Assembly: GCA_039654915.1 (NCBI GenBank)
Contig: CM077593.1
Location: 75,310,501 to 75,374,500 of the forward strand
DNA length: 64,000 nt
Direction: 5' to 3'
From: Aquilaria yunnanensis
Taxonomy: Eukaryota > Streptophyta > Magnoliopsida > Malvales > Thymelaeaceae
In this document: one piece after another, positions 34,361 to 46,904 of the stretch
Numbering within the stretch: the first letter of the stretch is position 1
How the letters are laid out: every line of letters starts with the position of its first letter
Notes under the pieces: generated by a model
What the model was told of the DNA's origin: nothing
What the model saw: the letters and a program-made list of their open reading frames with translations, nothing else
The model's database searches: none
Program-made: the position numbers and the translations under genes

Positions 34361-35762
34361 TGTTGGGTTTCAAGAGCCAAACAAGTGCAGTAGAATTTAA
34401 CTGAAACCCTCCAGGATCCAAGTGAAATAGGGTAAATCAGGTGTTAGAAAATTTTCATACCTAATTTCGGTTGAGATCTCTCACCCAACTGTAGAGTCAA
34501 ATCACAAAACCTGAATAATTGATGTGTTCAAGCTCTCTATGGTATCCACATGAGCCTCTCGGGATCACCACACTTCCACCATGTCTCGGCTGATGCGTTT
34601 CTCTTGCGCTCGCAGTGCTAGCTTGCATCCTCCAGGGAATTGCAAGAAAAGAGTGTGGCTGCCCTTTTGGGAGGCTAGGGCAAAAAGCCGTGAATTTCTT
34701 ACTAAAAGTTGTATTTATAGTAAGACTCAACTTCTAGGCCTATTGGGTTTCAAAGCCCTAATCCAATTAGGCTTTAATTTCGGGCTTAATAATGGCTCAA
34801 CTTTGGACCAATTATTAACATGAAATTATCATGAAACCATAACCCAAATAATTAGCCCATGCACTCTAATAATCCAAATATCTCTATATGTGCGACCCAA
34901 TAGGCCTTACCATGTTGGCAATGATCATAAATCACATTTATGATCATAAGCAATGAGCTGTGTCTAGCAACACGTCATTGCTACCCAAGTGACAAGATTA
35001 TTTGTGATTTGACTGAACCTTTATGATCATTACCCATATATGCCATTGTCCTTTTGTCCAAGATGTCAAGACTAGGCACGAGACATGGAATGTGTCACTC
35101 TTGTATAGCCCAATCTTTTGTTTCTTGATTACTGAGTAGACTAACTTAAATTGATGACATTGATATCATATATCAACTTATCTGAATATGGCCATGCATT
35201 TTCTAAGTCTCACTCTATCAAGGGACCCAGAGATCTCAGTCTCGTTACATAGGAGGGACAATTCTGATCTTGATCATACAAATCCCTCCACAAGATATAT
35301 GACATACCCAATGACCCCCTTCAAGTTCACTCAGTTACAAGCAACAAAGGGAAGTATCAAAGTATGTGACTTATATGTAAGGAACCTTAATGACCTTAGG
35401 TCAAAGGACTATATATACCGTGATCACTATGAGAATCACTTATGACACTCATATAACGATCCATGCAGCGTTCTCATGGTGGGTCGGTCCAGTAACAAGT
35501 TTTCCAACTTGTACCCATATGTAGACTACATATCTTCTCCCCATATGTTAGTCGTTATGTATTATTGTAACCTGTTCCACAATAATACTAGACCAGGGAC
35601 ATTTGAGCATATCATTATTCTAGGGTTACAATTATGTTTATTACATTACGTAGAAACAAAACAACAAACATAGTTGCTGGATTAATGCTTTAATAAAATA
35701 TCATGGCTCAATGTACAAAAATACAATCATCTCATGATTGGCTTTTGGGCACAACACTAACA
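34361..35762 (-). repeat. copia copy 2, 5' LTR
   Basis: 1,402 bp, flanked inside by the primer site and outside by GTAAT. Its TATA box (element strand CTATAAATA, plus-strand 34,712-34,720) would start genomic RNA transcription leftwards. Confidence 0.93.
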
Positions 35763-36123
35763 GTAATCACTTTATATATATAAGGTATCACCATCCACTA
35801 TAATGAATTTATCCCATAGGTCACCTAATTCAATAAAAAAAAACCAATATTAAATCATAGAAGGGAACTCTTAATCAAATTTGAAAAACTCTCCAATCAT
35901 CAATGTCATTATCATTCCAAGTTTTTTTTAAGAAACTATTAATCAACTACCTAACATTCAAAATTTAAAAATTGATCACGTTCATTTAAATAGGCAAAGC
36001 ATTTCAACACCATCCTTTCTTCCATGATTTTTACTTGAAAATTAAACATAAATTCTAGTAGGATCAAATTTTCTAGGAACTTCAGATTATCTGGGGATTT
36101 TACTTTACTAACCAAATAGTAGT
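35763..36123. other. right flank of copia copy 2, possible LINE 5' part
   Basis: No intact ORF. On the minus strand short open stretches could be a decayed LINE ORF1, which would mean copia copy 2 landed inside the LINE, but this is a weak reading. Confidence 0.3.
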
Positions 36124-38484
36124 TGTTCTTAGACCAGAGTCAAGATTGGCAAGATAAGCTTAATTTTTAGGCTTAAGAATTTTGTTTGCACACTAAGTAG
36201 TTCAATTAGTGAATTAATGTACTGTATAATTAATGATATGATCATATGAGCGAAGTTGAGCCATGAAGGGCAAAATAGGAAATTTCCCAAGAAAAACCTT
36301 ATTTTAAGTCATGAATGTGGTTGGACCATGGAATTGAAGATTTTTTATGCATTTTTATATTCCTAGTTCAAACTACATTGATGAAGTGGAAAAAAAAAAG
36401 GTTTTATGAAGCAATGAGACCTAATTGGAAAAATTAAGAAAGATAAGGATCAAAGGGTATTAAAAAGTGAATAAGAAGAAAAAAGAGCTTGTCTTGCTCA
36501 TTTCTCTCCTTTTCCAAATGCGTCAGCCAAGCTTTAAGCTCCAAACGTCATCCCCATCTAATTCTTGCAAAAGTGAAGCTTAAGAAGGTGATTTCTTGAA
36601 GCAACTAGTCCAATTGATGTTAAAGAGGCATAGAATCACTCTTCCTCTTGGTAAGCTTTAATTCTTGAACCTTAGTAAAGGTTTTAGGTTTTAGTCAATA
36701 AATTGAGGCTTGGGTGTGTTATATGATTAATCCCTGAGCTTAAATTTGGCTTGTGAAGGTTGAAAGGCAAGCTATAAATGTAATTGCGTAAGAATAGTCC
36801 AAGTATGGTTGTTTGTGTTTCACCAAAGGGGTAAGGTTGTGTGGATTCTATTTTCATGCATATTGCTCATAATATGATCATATTGTAAGTGTTTTATGCT
36901 TGGGCAATTCATTTTTCTAGGCTAAAATAAGAACTACATTGATTTGCAAGTTATTGGTGCAAGTTTACTTGTGTACCCATGAGATATGTAGCTTGTGATC
37001 TTCAAATTGGTAAGAGATTTTATGCTTTTAAGTGTTTATTTGATGCATATGCATGTGTTCTAACATGTATGAAAGTATGGGAGTTGGTTATTATATGAAT
37101 GGTTCAAGTTTGAATGCAAAAGGTAGTAAACCAAGCATTAAAGCGTGAAAACAGTGGAGTTGCAGAACAAGCGCTAGATGCTGGCGACTTGGTGTTAAGC
37201 AATTGTTTTAGAACCAGGGAGTTCTAGTCATCAGCTATGTAGCACCACCATACCTTCCTCCCCAAGCTAGGCTAATCCCAAGTGTATTCTCAATGCATTC
37301 GTTTTGAAGCTCAGACCGTTCTAAGATGTTTTGAACCCTTGTTTGAGTTATAAAACCACTCTTGAGTTCTATAAATGCATCATTAAGGAGTTAAGCGATG
37401 GTTAAGTGAAGGTTTAAGGTCTAAGAAAGATAATAAGACCTTAAGATAATCTAGGGTGCTAAGTACATAAAGAGGCTTAAAACCTCAAAAGTACCCTAAC
37501 TAAGTTACCTACCTTAGTAAGCTAAACTATCAAGTTAAACTAAACTCTTGTACATTGTGAGGATGAGAATAAAGTGGCAAGCCAAAGCTTGCTAAGACAA
37601 GGCTATTATTTTGTAAGTTGAGACTAGGTTGAGGATGGGTCCCCACCATAGAACTTAACTATTGGCCACTAGTTATGACCTCGGGATGTTTTTGAGCTCA
37701 CATCAAGAAGCATTTATATATCATTATATAATTACATGTCCCAAAATTTTATTTTGTAGACACTAATCCCTTACTGAGAATGATTGAATTCTTATTCTTC
37801 CAAGTGTCAAATTGTGCAAATTCTGCTAGTGTGAATCTTGGCATACAATGAGTGGGTTGCTAAGAAAGTTTTGGCATGTAGGTACTTGGTTATTAGAATC
37901 ATGATTGATTATAAGTTATTAGGTTAGCTAACTTTATATGCTAACTAAGGGTTTATTTGTGGCCTTCTCAATTATAAGCTAAGTACATGAAGAGGTTGAT
38001 TCTTATCTTGGAAGCTATAAGATCAGGTGGGAACTTCATTTTTAGATCTCAGATAGAGTCTTGTGGATAGTTTGGTACTCATGTACCAAAAGGCCTCTAG
38101 TTTGGACTATTTTTTGCTAGATTTTGGTGTGTATATGCATACACTAGTTGTTGCTTTTAGCTGTGCTTAAAGATGGTAAATGTACATAAAGTCGATGCTT
38201 GAAGTTTAACTAAACTTGTTTTATAACTTCGGTATTTGGTTTCATGTTCATACTTTTTACTATGTTATGGAAAAATATGCATTGTTTTGTTCTTTATAAG
38301 CTAAAAATTGTGGATGTTAAATTCACTTATTGCATATACAAGGATAATAAACTAATAGCAAGAAGGTTTTAATTCACATAATCATTGACTTAGGCAACTG
38401 CAACTAAGAGTGATACCACTAAATCCCAATTTAATTAATGGTTTTGAATTAGCCTTACACCGGGGCAAGTTAAAAGCCCTCATA
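36124..38484 (-). repeat. non-coding LTR-like unit 'd' (about 2.4 kb), reversed
   Basis: Begins TGTTCTTAGACCAG, like the complement of unit 'a' ending at 54,764, and aligns in patches along its length in reverse orientation to units a, b and c. Shared words include TTACTGAGAAT at 37,770 and the GC-richer block near 37,160-37,260. A candidate 5-bp duplication is GTAGT (36,119-36,123 and 38,485-38,489), but the right end lacks a clean CA. No coding capacity; probably a solo LTR. Confidence 0.55.
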
Positions 38485-38796
38485 GTAGTTGAACAAATCC
38501 ATCTGTAGATTATTTGGAGAGTAAGAAAGAATTGGCTCTAATAAACTAGAGACATCATCAAATACACTCCCTGAGTCACTAAGTTGCATCGCTGCCAAAA
38601 AATCATCGCATTTGAATTTCAAAAGAAGATCACATACGCAAAAGCCTTGTTTAGGTTCGCAAGGCCAAACACCATCATTAGCTACTATTAGTCTAGCCAC
38701 TATTGTGAGAAACTGCTTCAATTCACTTGCATCCATATAGTCTTTGTTTGAAGCATCGTTCATGCTTATGTCTTTGCACCTGTCACGAGCTACCAA
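38470..38796 (-). CDS. hypothetical ORF, 108 codons
   Basis: Open from ATG 38,796 to a stop at 38,470. Composition looks coding: acidic, with hydrophobic periodicity (ELKQFLTIVARLIV, CDLLLKFKCDDFLAAM, SSLLEPILSY). I do not recognise a family. The frame is also open a short way upstream of the ATG. The 3' end overlaps the edge of unit 'd' by about 15 bp, so the gene may have been cut there. It could be a host-gene fragment or a piece of an unidentified transposon. Confidence 0.3.
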   Translation of the reverse strand: MVARDRCKDISMNDASNKDYMDASELKQFLTIVARLIVANDGVWPCEPKQGFCVCDLLLKFKCDDFLAAMQLSDSGSVFDDVSSLLEPILSYSPNNLQMDLFNYYEGF

Positions 38797-38929
38797 ACCC
38801 CTTCCCCTCTGGGTCTACTTGGTATCATTTTAATCTAAATTAGTATCACTTCTTCATCATAAATATCTGCTGCCCTGGCTACTTATGTTTTAATTCTAGA
38901 AGTGTAATTAAAAATAAACATGTTATTGA

Positions 38930-41346
38930 AATATGGTAGAAATGTCAGGGTAAAGTTCATAATGTGTCTATGCGAAATGTTGTTTTTTGGGCTTCTGTTT
39001 TTTAGATGCAGGTTGATTTTTTGTTATTATGGTCAAATGAAATGTTTTAGGGAAAATTGCATAATGTGTCACAGCAAAATTGTAATGTATCAAAGGGAAT
39101 TGTAATTCAAAATTTGTAAATGAAAAGTACAGTTTGTGACTGGATGTATGTCAGAGAATCCCTTTCTTGAAAATGAGTATGATCTTATTCATAAAAAACA
39201 TCTGCTTGGCTCGTTACTTTTGGTTTGATGTTGGAATACAAAAAGATGTTTTTGTAAAAGCTGTCAAAAATGTCATGGTAATGTTCATAATATGTGCATA
39301 CGAAATGTTATGTGGAAAAACCATTGGTGAAATTGTTTTCAATACCTAAAAGGATTTTCCAGAGGTGCCTTGTCCTGCTTCTTTGGCGTCTGTTTTTCAT
39401 ATGCAAGCTAGTCTCTCTTTGTGAACTTATGTTGCCTTTTCCCTATTTATTTATTGCTGCAAGAACAAACATAGTAACTTTTTAAGATGATAGAAGTGGT
39501 ATGCTTTTGACAAAAAGCGTAATTAGAAAGAGTGAAATGTGATAGTGAAAACTTATTAATTTTTTATGAGGAATCAAATGTATGTCATACATTTGTTATT
39601 TGGATGCGTGGTTATCTTTGTGATATATTTTCTGTTCCTTTTTTCTCTTCTATTTGTTGCTAGTTTAAGAAAGGCAAAGAGAACCTTAAAAGATGTTTAT
39701 GGTGCAAAATGTGTAATATGGTGAATTAAAATGCATGATATGTCAAATAAAAGTACATGTGGATAAAATTGTGTTACCTATAAGTATTCTTTAGGCAATG
39801 CTTTATGGTTTTAGTAGGTTAGCGTTTGCTGGATCTGGTTGTGTAAACCTTTTCAGGTTTTAAGGCAAATCTTAGCCTTTTTTTTTTTTGCTTTGCCCAA
39901 AGAAAGGTCAGAGTGATAAGATGTATGAGTTATGTCAAAAGAAAATGCAGAAAGTGTCATGGATAAAGCATATAAAGGAAATATAAAACTAGGTGCCAAA
40001 CTTTCTTATAGTTGGATTACATTGTTGAGTCACAGCATCCTGTTTCAAAGGATGTTTCAAAGTAGGTGGTGGACTGGAAGTATGTTTCAGTCTACGTCTC
40101 TTCTTTGTCCTATGAAACTCACAATTAAGTTGAAAGATCATTATGTTACAAAGAGGTTTAGATTGAGTGAAGTGATTATATGGTTTTAGAGGCATTTCTT
40201 CAACGAAATTGTCATCTAGATTTGAATCCGCTAGTTTTTGTTCTACAAAATCTTCATCTTGAGTTGATTCTGGTGCTGCTGTTCTTAGTGATTTTGTCAG
40301 TGGGTTGTACATTACAATGTGTTTATGAAAGAAATTACAAATATTAGTTAGTTATTTTGAGGAGTTTTCCTAGACATTTTAGAGTTAGGAGTTTTTTATT
40401 TGTTAGGTTTGTCATCTGGAGTTGAATTTGGCATTTTTTTCTTGAAAGGAATCATTACTTGGAGTTGATTCGGGCGGTATTGTTGTCAGAGTTTCAATGT
40501 CAAGGGTATATAGCATAAGTTATTTTTTAAAACAAATTAGGAAGATTAGTTAGAGATTTTTAGCAATTTTCCTAGACATTAGAATGACTGAAAGCTTTCA
40601 TCTATTAGGTTCCAATGATGCCAATGCTGAATATGTGAACAATTGAGGAGGGGATTATGGAAAAATTACATATTCGATAAGATTTTCTAGTTGGCATAGA
40701 GGTTTCACCAGTGAAATTGGATTTCTGTTAGGAAATTTTCATAGGCCGATTAAGAAGAAAAGGTTAGGTTCTATGTCGCAAAGAATAAGAAGCTGGTTTT
40801 GTTCTTTTTTGGTTGTTATTTGGTATATTTAAATTTGAAAATTATGGGTCAGTGGCATGAATTGTAATTTATTGAAAGTTTGAGGCACATCCCTATATAT
40901 GTAACTGGGTAGTGGCATGGGCAATAATTTATAGGAAGTCTAATTGTGTTGCATATAAATGGGCTGGGTTGCTTTAGTGCATAGGCTAGTATGTTAAACA
41001 CACTGTAGCGCATTTGAGTATTTTAGGAAACTGAAAATTCTGATCTTAATATTTGTTTAGACATGTGTCCAACGTAAAAGGTCTCATAAAGATGCTTAAG
41101 GACTTTTCATTTTTATGCATTTAAAGGTACTGCAATAGCCTTTTATATAGGCTTACAAGAAAAATAAATGATACTATTTTTAAGCAAATAGTTGAAGATA
41201 TGAAAAACAAGTGTGGGACATTCTACTGGTGGAGTATAATCATACCTCAATTTTTAGATAACATTTCAATTTTAATAAATACACCATTAGTACAGATGAG
41301 CAAAGAGGAACAGAAAGCATGGCAACTAACTTCACAAATAATGACT
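38930..41346. repeat. unidentified region with diverged internal duplications
   Basis: AT-rich, no intact gene. The phrase AATGTCAGGGTAAAGTTCATAATGTG (first 20 bases compared) at about 38,946 recurs in changed form at about 39,270. On the minus strand a Ser/Thr-Pro-Glu-Ser-Thr phrase (APESTQDEDFVEQKL, about 40,240) recurs near 40,460, so a unit of about 220-330 bp was duplicated and decayed. Origin unknown. Confidence 0.35.
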
Positions 41347-41550
41347 TGAAGTAATGACAAATCATATAGAAACAACCCTAAGAATACTTCAAGCACCAAG
41401 AATGAACAGGAACAAAAGAAGAATTGGAAGACTTGACTCATAAAGACCATGCAGTTCCTTCATCACCATATGAAGTTGACATAAAATTAATGAGAGAACA
41501 AATCTCTAGCAATTGTATTCAACTTTGAAAATCTGAATAACACAAGCTTA

Positions 41551-42364
41551 TGACCTATTTGGCCAGAGTTAACTGGGCAATGTTAAGGTGGTTTTTCTAA
41601 TCAACCTTGTGGCTTTTATTGGATCCTGTAATTTTATTTCTAAAATTCCCCTATAATTGATGATAATTATTGCAACTTTGTGCAAAGTGGTAGAGATGAC
41701 TAGATATCAAATGGAAGCAACAACAACGATGATTGATCGATAGCCTGACAGAAATCATTACAAGAACAACAATGATGAACGATTGATAACAAGAGAAAAA
41801 TTTTCAAAAGAACGATAACGATGATTGATTGATAGCCAAAGAGAAATCTTCAAGAGAACAATGGCAACTTGGTGTGCTTGCCGACTTGCTAGCATGTTGT
41901 TCCCGATTTTGTGTGCCTGCTATCTTACTAGCTTATTGCCCATCCAAATATTATGGTCTGGACCTTAGTTGTCAATGTCCCACTCACCACCATCACAAAT
42001 CCCCCACTTATCAACATTCACAAATAACTAAATCTCTTCGCCCAAAATCGGTCCAAGGCCCTACCTATTCGAATTGAGCTTTCCTTCAGCCATAGTGGTC
42101 GATATGAGAAGAAATTTGAAAGTCTCTGCTCTAGTAGAGTGGATAATGGAGCAAGTTTTGAGCTGGGGGCACAAACACCAATGGTGTTGGGGTTTGATTG
42201 TGCATGAAGATGATGGTGGAGAGAGTGGAGATAGTGTTCAAAGTTTGGCTTGGATTGTAAATATAGAGAACTTTAGCAGTAAAATAAAAGAAGGTTTGAA
42301 TCAGATCTTTCTCAAGCCTAATGACGTGATAATTTGGTCTTATTAATTTTAAATGAACCGGTAT
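41551..42364. mobile_element. unidentified 0.8-kb insertion in the gypsy LTR
   Basis: Absent from the other LTR (58,840 region), where CAAGCTTA runs straight into GATTTGGC. The insertion starts TGACCTATTTGGCCAGAG and ends ...AACCGGTAT, with TTA on both sides. A 3-bp TTA duplication would suit PIF/Harbinger elements, but the ends are not convincing inverted repeats. Two short ORFs inside (41,829-42,077 and 42,074-42,346) show no known domain. Confidence 0.5.
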
Positions 42365-42724
42365 TTAGATTTGGCCTTTAAAGGTATAATGGAGGCCAAG
42401 TATTTTGATTCTCCTAGGAAAGAAAGAAACATACCCCTTGAAAGATTAGAACCCCTAAATCAACAAGAACAAGCAAAAAAATCCCATTATAATAATGAAT
42501 AAGGCTAAGTTTGGCCATATAATTAAAAAAAAGTCCTAAACTTCAGTCAAACCAGATAAATATGCTAAAATATGCTAAATTTTACATGTTCACACTAGCT
42601 TACACTTAAGTGAGCAAATATGATAACTAAAGGGTTTAGCAAGCTAAGCAACTTTTTTGTTCTGCTTATATGAACTCAATTAGGTGCACCAATAGGTCAA
42701 AGATAATGTGGGTTAAGTCCTTGG

Positions 42725-45700
42725 TGTAGTGACCTACCCCGAATGAGGCCATCCCAGGAAGAATATAGATCCAAAGTCCCAAACTAGTTACAATTGGCTA
42801 GTTATTTACTTGTCTCATATTAAAACTTTTCATGCATCTTGTTATTAACCTAAAATGCGCTATGCATGTATTTGCTTTGACTTGAATGTTTCTTTAAAAA
42901 AAATAAATTAAAAATGTTGCTAAAATTTAGAAAACATAACTAAAACACATGTCAAAGCATAAAACATAAGACTATACATATTCCCAAGAGCAACTCAGAT
43001 AAACTACTAGACTTAGAGACATTGGAGGCTGACTAGTATATATATGTATATTGAATGCAACTATTGGAATCTGTGCTTTATCTATGTCCTCCCTTGGGCC
43101 AGTAGCCTCTATAGGCCACAAACAACTATAGTTAGCAATGAACATCTTAACCAGTAAAACTAGAATCAACAAGATTCACTAGGTGGCTTACCAACATGAA
43201 GCACTAGCTTAGCAACCCTCCATTGTCACCAGCTCTTTGCGAACAATATCTACACAACAACAGTAAAAAAGGTGAGAATCCAAAAATTCCTAGTAAGGGA
43301 TTTGGATATCTGCAAAAAAACAAATAAACCTACAACGAAAAACCCTGAGGACACTCATATATACATGATATATGAAATCTACTACAGGCCCAATGAATGC
43401 AGCCAATAGGCTAACATATGCGCATGTATTTAGGTCCCTCTTAGACACCACCTTATCTTAGTCCTCCATGAACATCACCTCATGCCTAGCAAGTTTTGGC
43501 CTATAACTCAACCCTAGTGAGACTTGGCTTGCTAATGTCCTAGTGAGCTAAGCTTACTAAATATCTTCCCTTTGTTGTTCTATATGTGAACATAGGTGGA
43601 AGCTTCTTGCTTGAGTTCCAAGGAACTCACTACGTGTACTAGGCTCCTACATAGTGCCTTCAGCGATTAGCTCACCTAGGTCACTATGGTAGCACCCAAC
43701 TAAGGGCACTAGTCTCCCACTTGGTGTCTCGAGCTAATAAGCTCAACTTGATCAGCAAGGTACCAAGCTTTGCCCATTCAACCTACCAAGGATGTACTAA
43801 GCTTCCACTTGTGCCTTGAGTCACAACTCAACTAGACCACAAGTGCACTAAACCTTTATTCATGGTTCTTTACTATCCAACATTACTTGCTACACTTAAC
43901 CCTGGTGAAATACTTGCTTAATAAGTTCCAAGGAACATCCTTGAGTGGACTAGGATCCTACATTGGCACCTTAGGCCTGAGGCCTCAATCTAGGCTACCA
44001 AAGTCACTAAATCCTTCATGCATACTAAAGGCATATTATTGCAATCATAGTAGTTCATGAAAGCTAGTCACCCAATCATACTCATGCTCGCTTGTAATAA
44101 TGCCCCCATTTCCAAGTTAAAGGCCATATTATTTTGTCTAATTCAGACTAGGGTGAAAGTATGAAAGTTGTATATCCTTCTTTTAGCTTTGTGTAAGTTC
44201 TTAAATTGCTTCAATGGGAGATTTGAGTGAAAATTTATGTTGAAAATGCTACAGCATGTCAATTATGTTGAATGTTGGCGATGCGGTGCCAGAGGCAATT
44301 TCTCTCAAGTTCTAGATTTGTTTCTAGGCGCTGTAGTGCTAATGAGGTGCCGCAACACCAAGCCCCGAGCCCAATTGCTACAAACATGTTTCCTAGCCTC
44401 TTAGGATGTTGGGTTTTGGGAGCCAAACAGCGCAGCGGAAGTTAACTGAAACCTTCCAGGATCCAAGTGAAATGTGGTAAACCAGGTGTTCGAAAATTTT
44501 CATACCTAATTTTCGGTTGAGTTCTCTCACTCAACTGTAGAGTCGAATCATAAAACCTGAACGGTTGACGTGTTCAGGCTCTCTATGGTATCCACACGAG
44601 CCTCTCGGGATCACCACGCTTCCACCACGTCCCGGCAGATGCGTTTCTCTTGCGCTCGCAGTGCTAGCTTGCGTCCTCCAAGGAATTGCAAGAGAAGTGT
44701 GCGGCTGTCCTTTTGGGAGGCTAGGGCAAGGAGACCTACGAATTTCTCACTAAAAGTTGTATTTATAGTGAGACTCAACTTCCAGGCCTAATGGATTTCA
44801 AAGCCCTAATCCAATTAGGCTTTAATTTCAGGCTTAATAATGGTTCAACTATTGGGCCCATTATTAATATGAAATTAAAGTGAAACCATAACCCAAATAA
44901 TTAGCCCATGCACTTTAATGATCCAAATAGCTCTACGTGTGCGACCCAATAGGATTTTGCCACGTTGGCAATGATCATAAATCACATTTATGATCATAAG
45001 CAATGAGCGGTGTCTAGCAACACATCATTGCTACCCAAGTGACAAGATTGTCGGTGATTCGACTAAACCTTTATGATCATCACCGATATATGCCATTGTC
45101 CCTTTGTCCAAGATATCAAGACTAAGCAAGAGACATGGAATGTGTCATTCTCGTATAGCCCAATCTTTGGTTTCTTGATTACCGAGTAGACTAACTTAAG
45201 CTGATGACATTGATATCGTATATCAACTCATCTGAGCATGGCCATGCATTTTCTAAGTCTCACTCTATCAAGGGGCCCAAAGATATCACTCCGGTTACAT
45301 AGGAGGGACAAATCCCATCTTGATCATACAAATCCCTCTGCATGATATGTGACATACCCAATGACCTCCTTCAAGTTCACTCAGTTACGAGCAACAAAGG
45401 AAAGTATCAAAGTATGTGACTCACATGTAGGGAACCTTAATGATCTCAGGTCGAAGGACTACATATACCATGATCACTATGAGAATCACTTATGACACTC
45501 ATATAACGATCCATGAAGTGTTCTGATGGTGGGTCAGTCCAGTACACAAGTTCTCCAACTTGTACCGATATGTAGACTACATATCTCATATTAGTCTCCA
45601 CATATGCTAGTCGTTATGTATTATTGCAACCCGCTCAACAATAATACTAGACTAGGGACGTTTAAGAATATCATTATTCTAGTGTTACAATTATGTTTAT

Positions 45701-46606
45701 TACGTTACGTAGAAACAAAACAACGAACATAATTGCTGGATTAATGCCTTAATAAAATATCATGACTCAATGTGCAAAAAATACAATCATCTCATGATTG
45801 GCTTTTTGGGCACAACACTAACATAGGATGCTTCCAATGGCCATCTAAAGCCCTAGGGTCATCGTCCCAAGCTTCATACCTTTACTATGGACAACAATGA
45901 ACATTCCTATGCAATTAAATCCTAGCTTTTGGTGCTTTAACACACCATACATGGCCTTGAAATAAGCTATCCCACCATGAACAACATATTCCACAATGAA
46001 TGCAATTCTCACAATTCACATGAAATGACAAGCAACCAAGCTAAGAAATGCATCATGGAAGTATAAAAACTAAATCCCTTAACTCAATTAACATAAAGCT
46101 AGCAAGATCAAGCATCCACACCAAGCAATACTAAGGCTCTTATGGTTCCAAGTAAAATCAACACACTAGGATTTTATGGGAAGAAGGAGACATACGGGCT
46201 TGAGGAAAGAAGATGATGAATAGTAGAGTCCTAAACCATCCAAAATGGTTTAAAAAGCATCATTCTCTATTTAGTCCTATGGCTTCTTTAATTTTTGCAA
46301 AAGAACGCCATGCTTAAATGGTAACACTAACTTAGGCAATTTTGTCCCAAACTTTTGTTTCTTGCTGCTTCAGCCTAGAAGAACAACTTATGAGCTTAAA
46401 CACCAAATCTATCACCTCAAGGTGCAAAAATGACTATATTGCCCCCAATGACACTTACGTGTCAAAATGACCTATGAACCACCTATCCCTTAACAAACTT
46501 GCTTGACCCACTAATTCACCTAATTAAAGTATTAAACTAGGGATTTTGACTTGTTTAACAAGTCTTACATGACCATTAAAGGTCTGCCACCTAGAAGGCC
46601 ATAAAA
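42725..46606 (+). repeat. non-coding LTR-like unit 'c', holding a copia solo LTR
   Basis: Inserted in the gypsy 3' LTR; duplication CTTGG (42,720-42,724) against CTTAG (46,607-46,611). Begins TGTAGTGACCTACCCC; ends GGCCATAAAA, corresponding to ...CTATAACA in unit 'a'. Net length without the copia LTR is about 2.46 kb. No coding capacity. Confidence 0.7.
44407..45823 (-). repeat. copia solo LTR
   Basis: 1,417 bp, TGTTGGG...AACACTAACA, the same family as copies 1 and 2, with a perfect 5-bp duplication TAGGA on both sides (44,402-44,406 and 45,824-45,828) and no internal region. It arose by recombination between LTRs of a former complete element. TATA box on the minus strand (plus-strand 44,760-44,768). 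Confidence 0.95.
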
Positions 46607-46887
46607 CTTAGTACTTCGAATCACGGTCATGTCCCAGGGTGCACATCTGGTCTAGGTTGTGCTCACAGGGTGCATATAGACCTTAATGTTCCAAAAATGT
46701 TCGCCATTGTGTCTCTTGCAACCTTGATGTGTCAAATGGCATGCCATGTAGTTCACCCATGTCTCTAAGCTTGAAATGTTGCAAAACAAGTTCATGCAAT
46801 GCCTTTCCAAGCTTCTTAGCTCTCTTCCTTGTCATAGGTCTTTGTGTGATCCTTAAAGGGTCTTTTTCCATGCTTGATGTGTTGCCA

Positions 46888-46904
46888 TAAACTCCCTCTC
46901 CCTA
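46888..46904 (-). other. gypsy polypurine tract
   Basis: Minus strand CTAGGGAGAGGGAGTTTA directly before the LTR start TGGCAACAC. Confidence 0.75.

Larger units (their letters stand above)
27612..35762 (-). mobile_element. Ty1/copia retrotransposon, copy 2, complete
   Basis: 8,151 bp, minus strand. Two LTRs (27,612-29,028 and 34,361-35,762) start TGTTGGG and end AACACTAACA on the plus strand (the left one now ends ACTAATA). Target duplication CTAAT/GTAAT, 4 of 5 matching. PBS and PPT are in place. The gag-pol is the same family as copy 1 but carries many stops, small indels and CpG-to-TpG changes, and the LTRs visibly differ from each other, so it is the older copy. Confidence 0.95.
41347..46887 (-). 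repeat. gypsy 3' LTR, interrupted twice
   Basis: Aligns with 58,640-59,493 in three pieces: 41,347-41,550, about 42,365-42,724 and 46,607-46,887. The gaps are two insertions (41,551-42,364 and 42,725-46,606). The part next to the polypurine tract contains a coding-like stretch (DPLRITQRPMTRKRAKKLGKAL on the minus strand, 46,871-46,683), which in this lineage lies inside the LTR. Confidence 0.8.
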
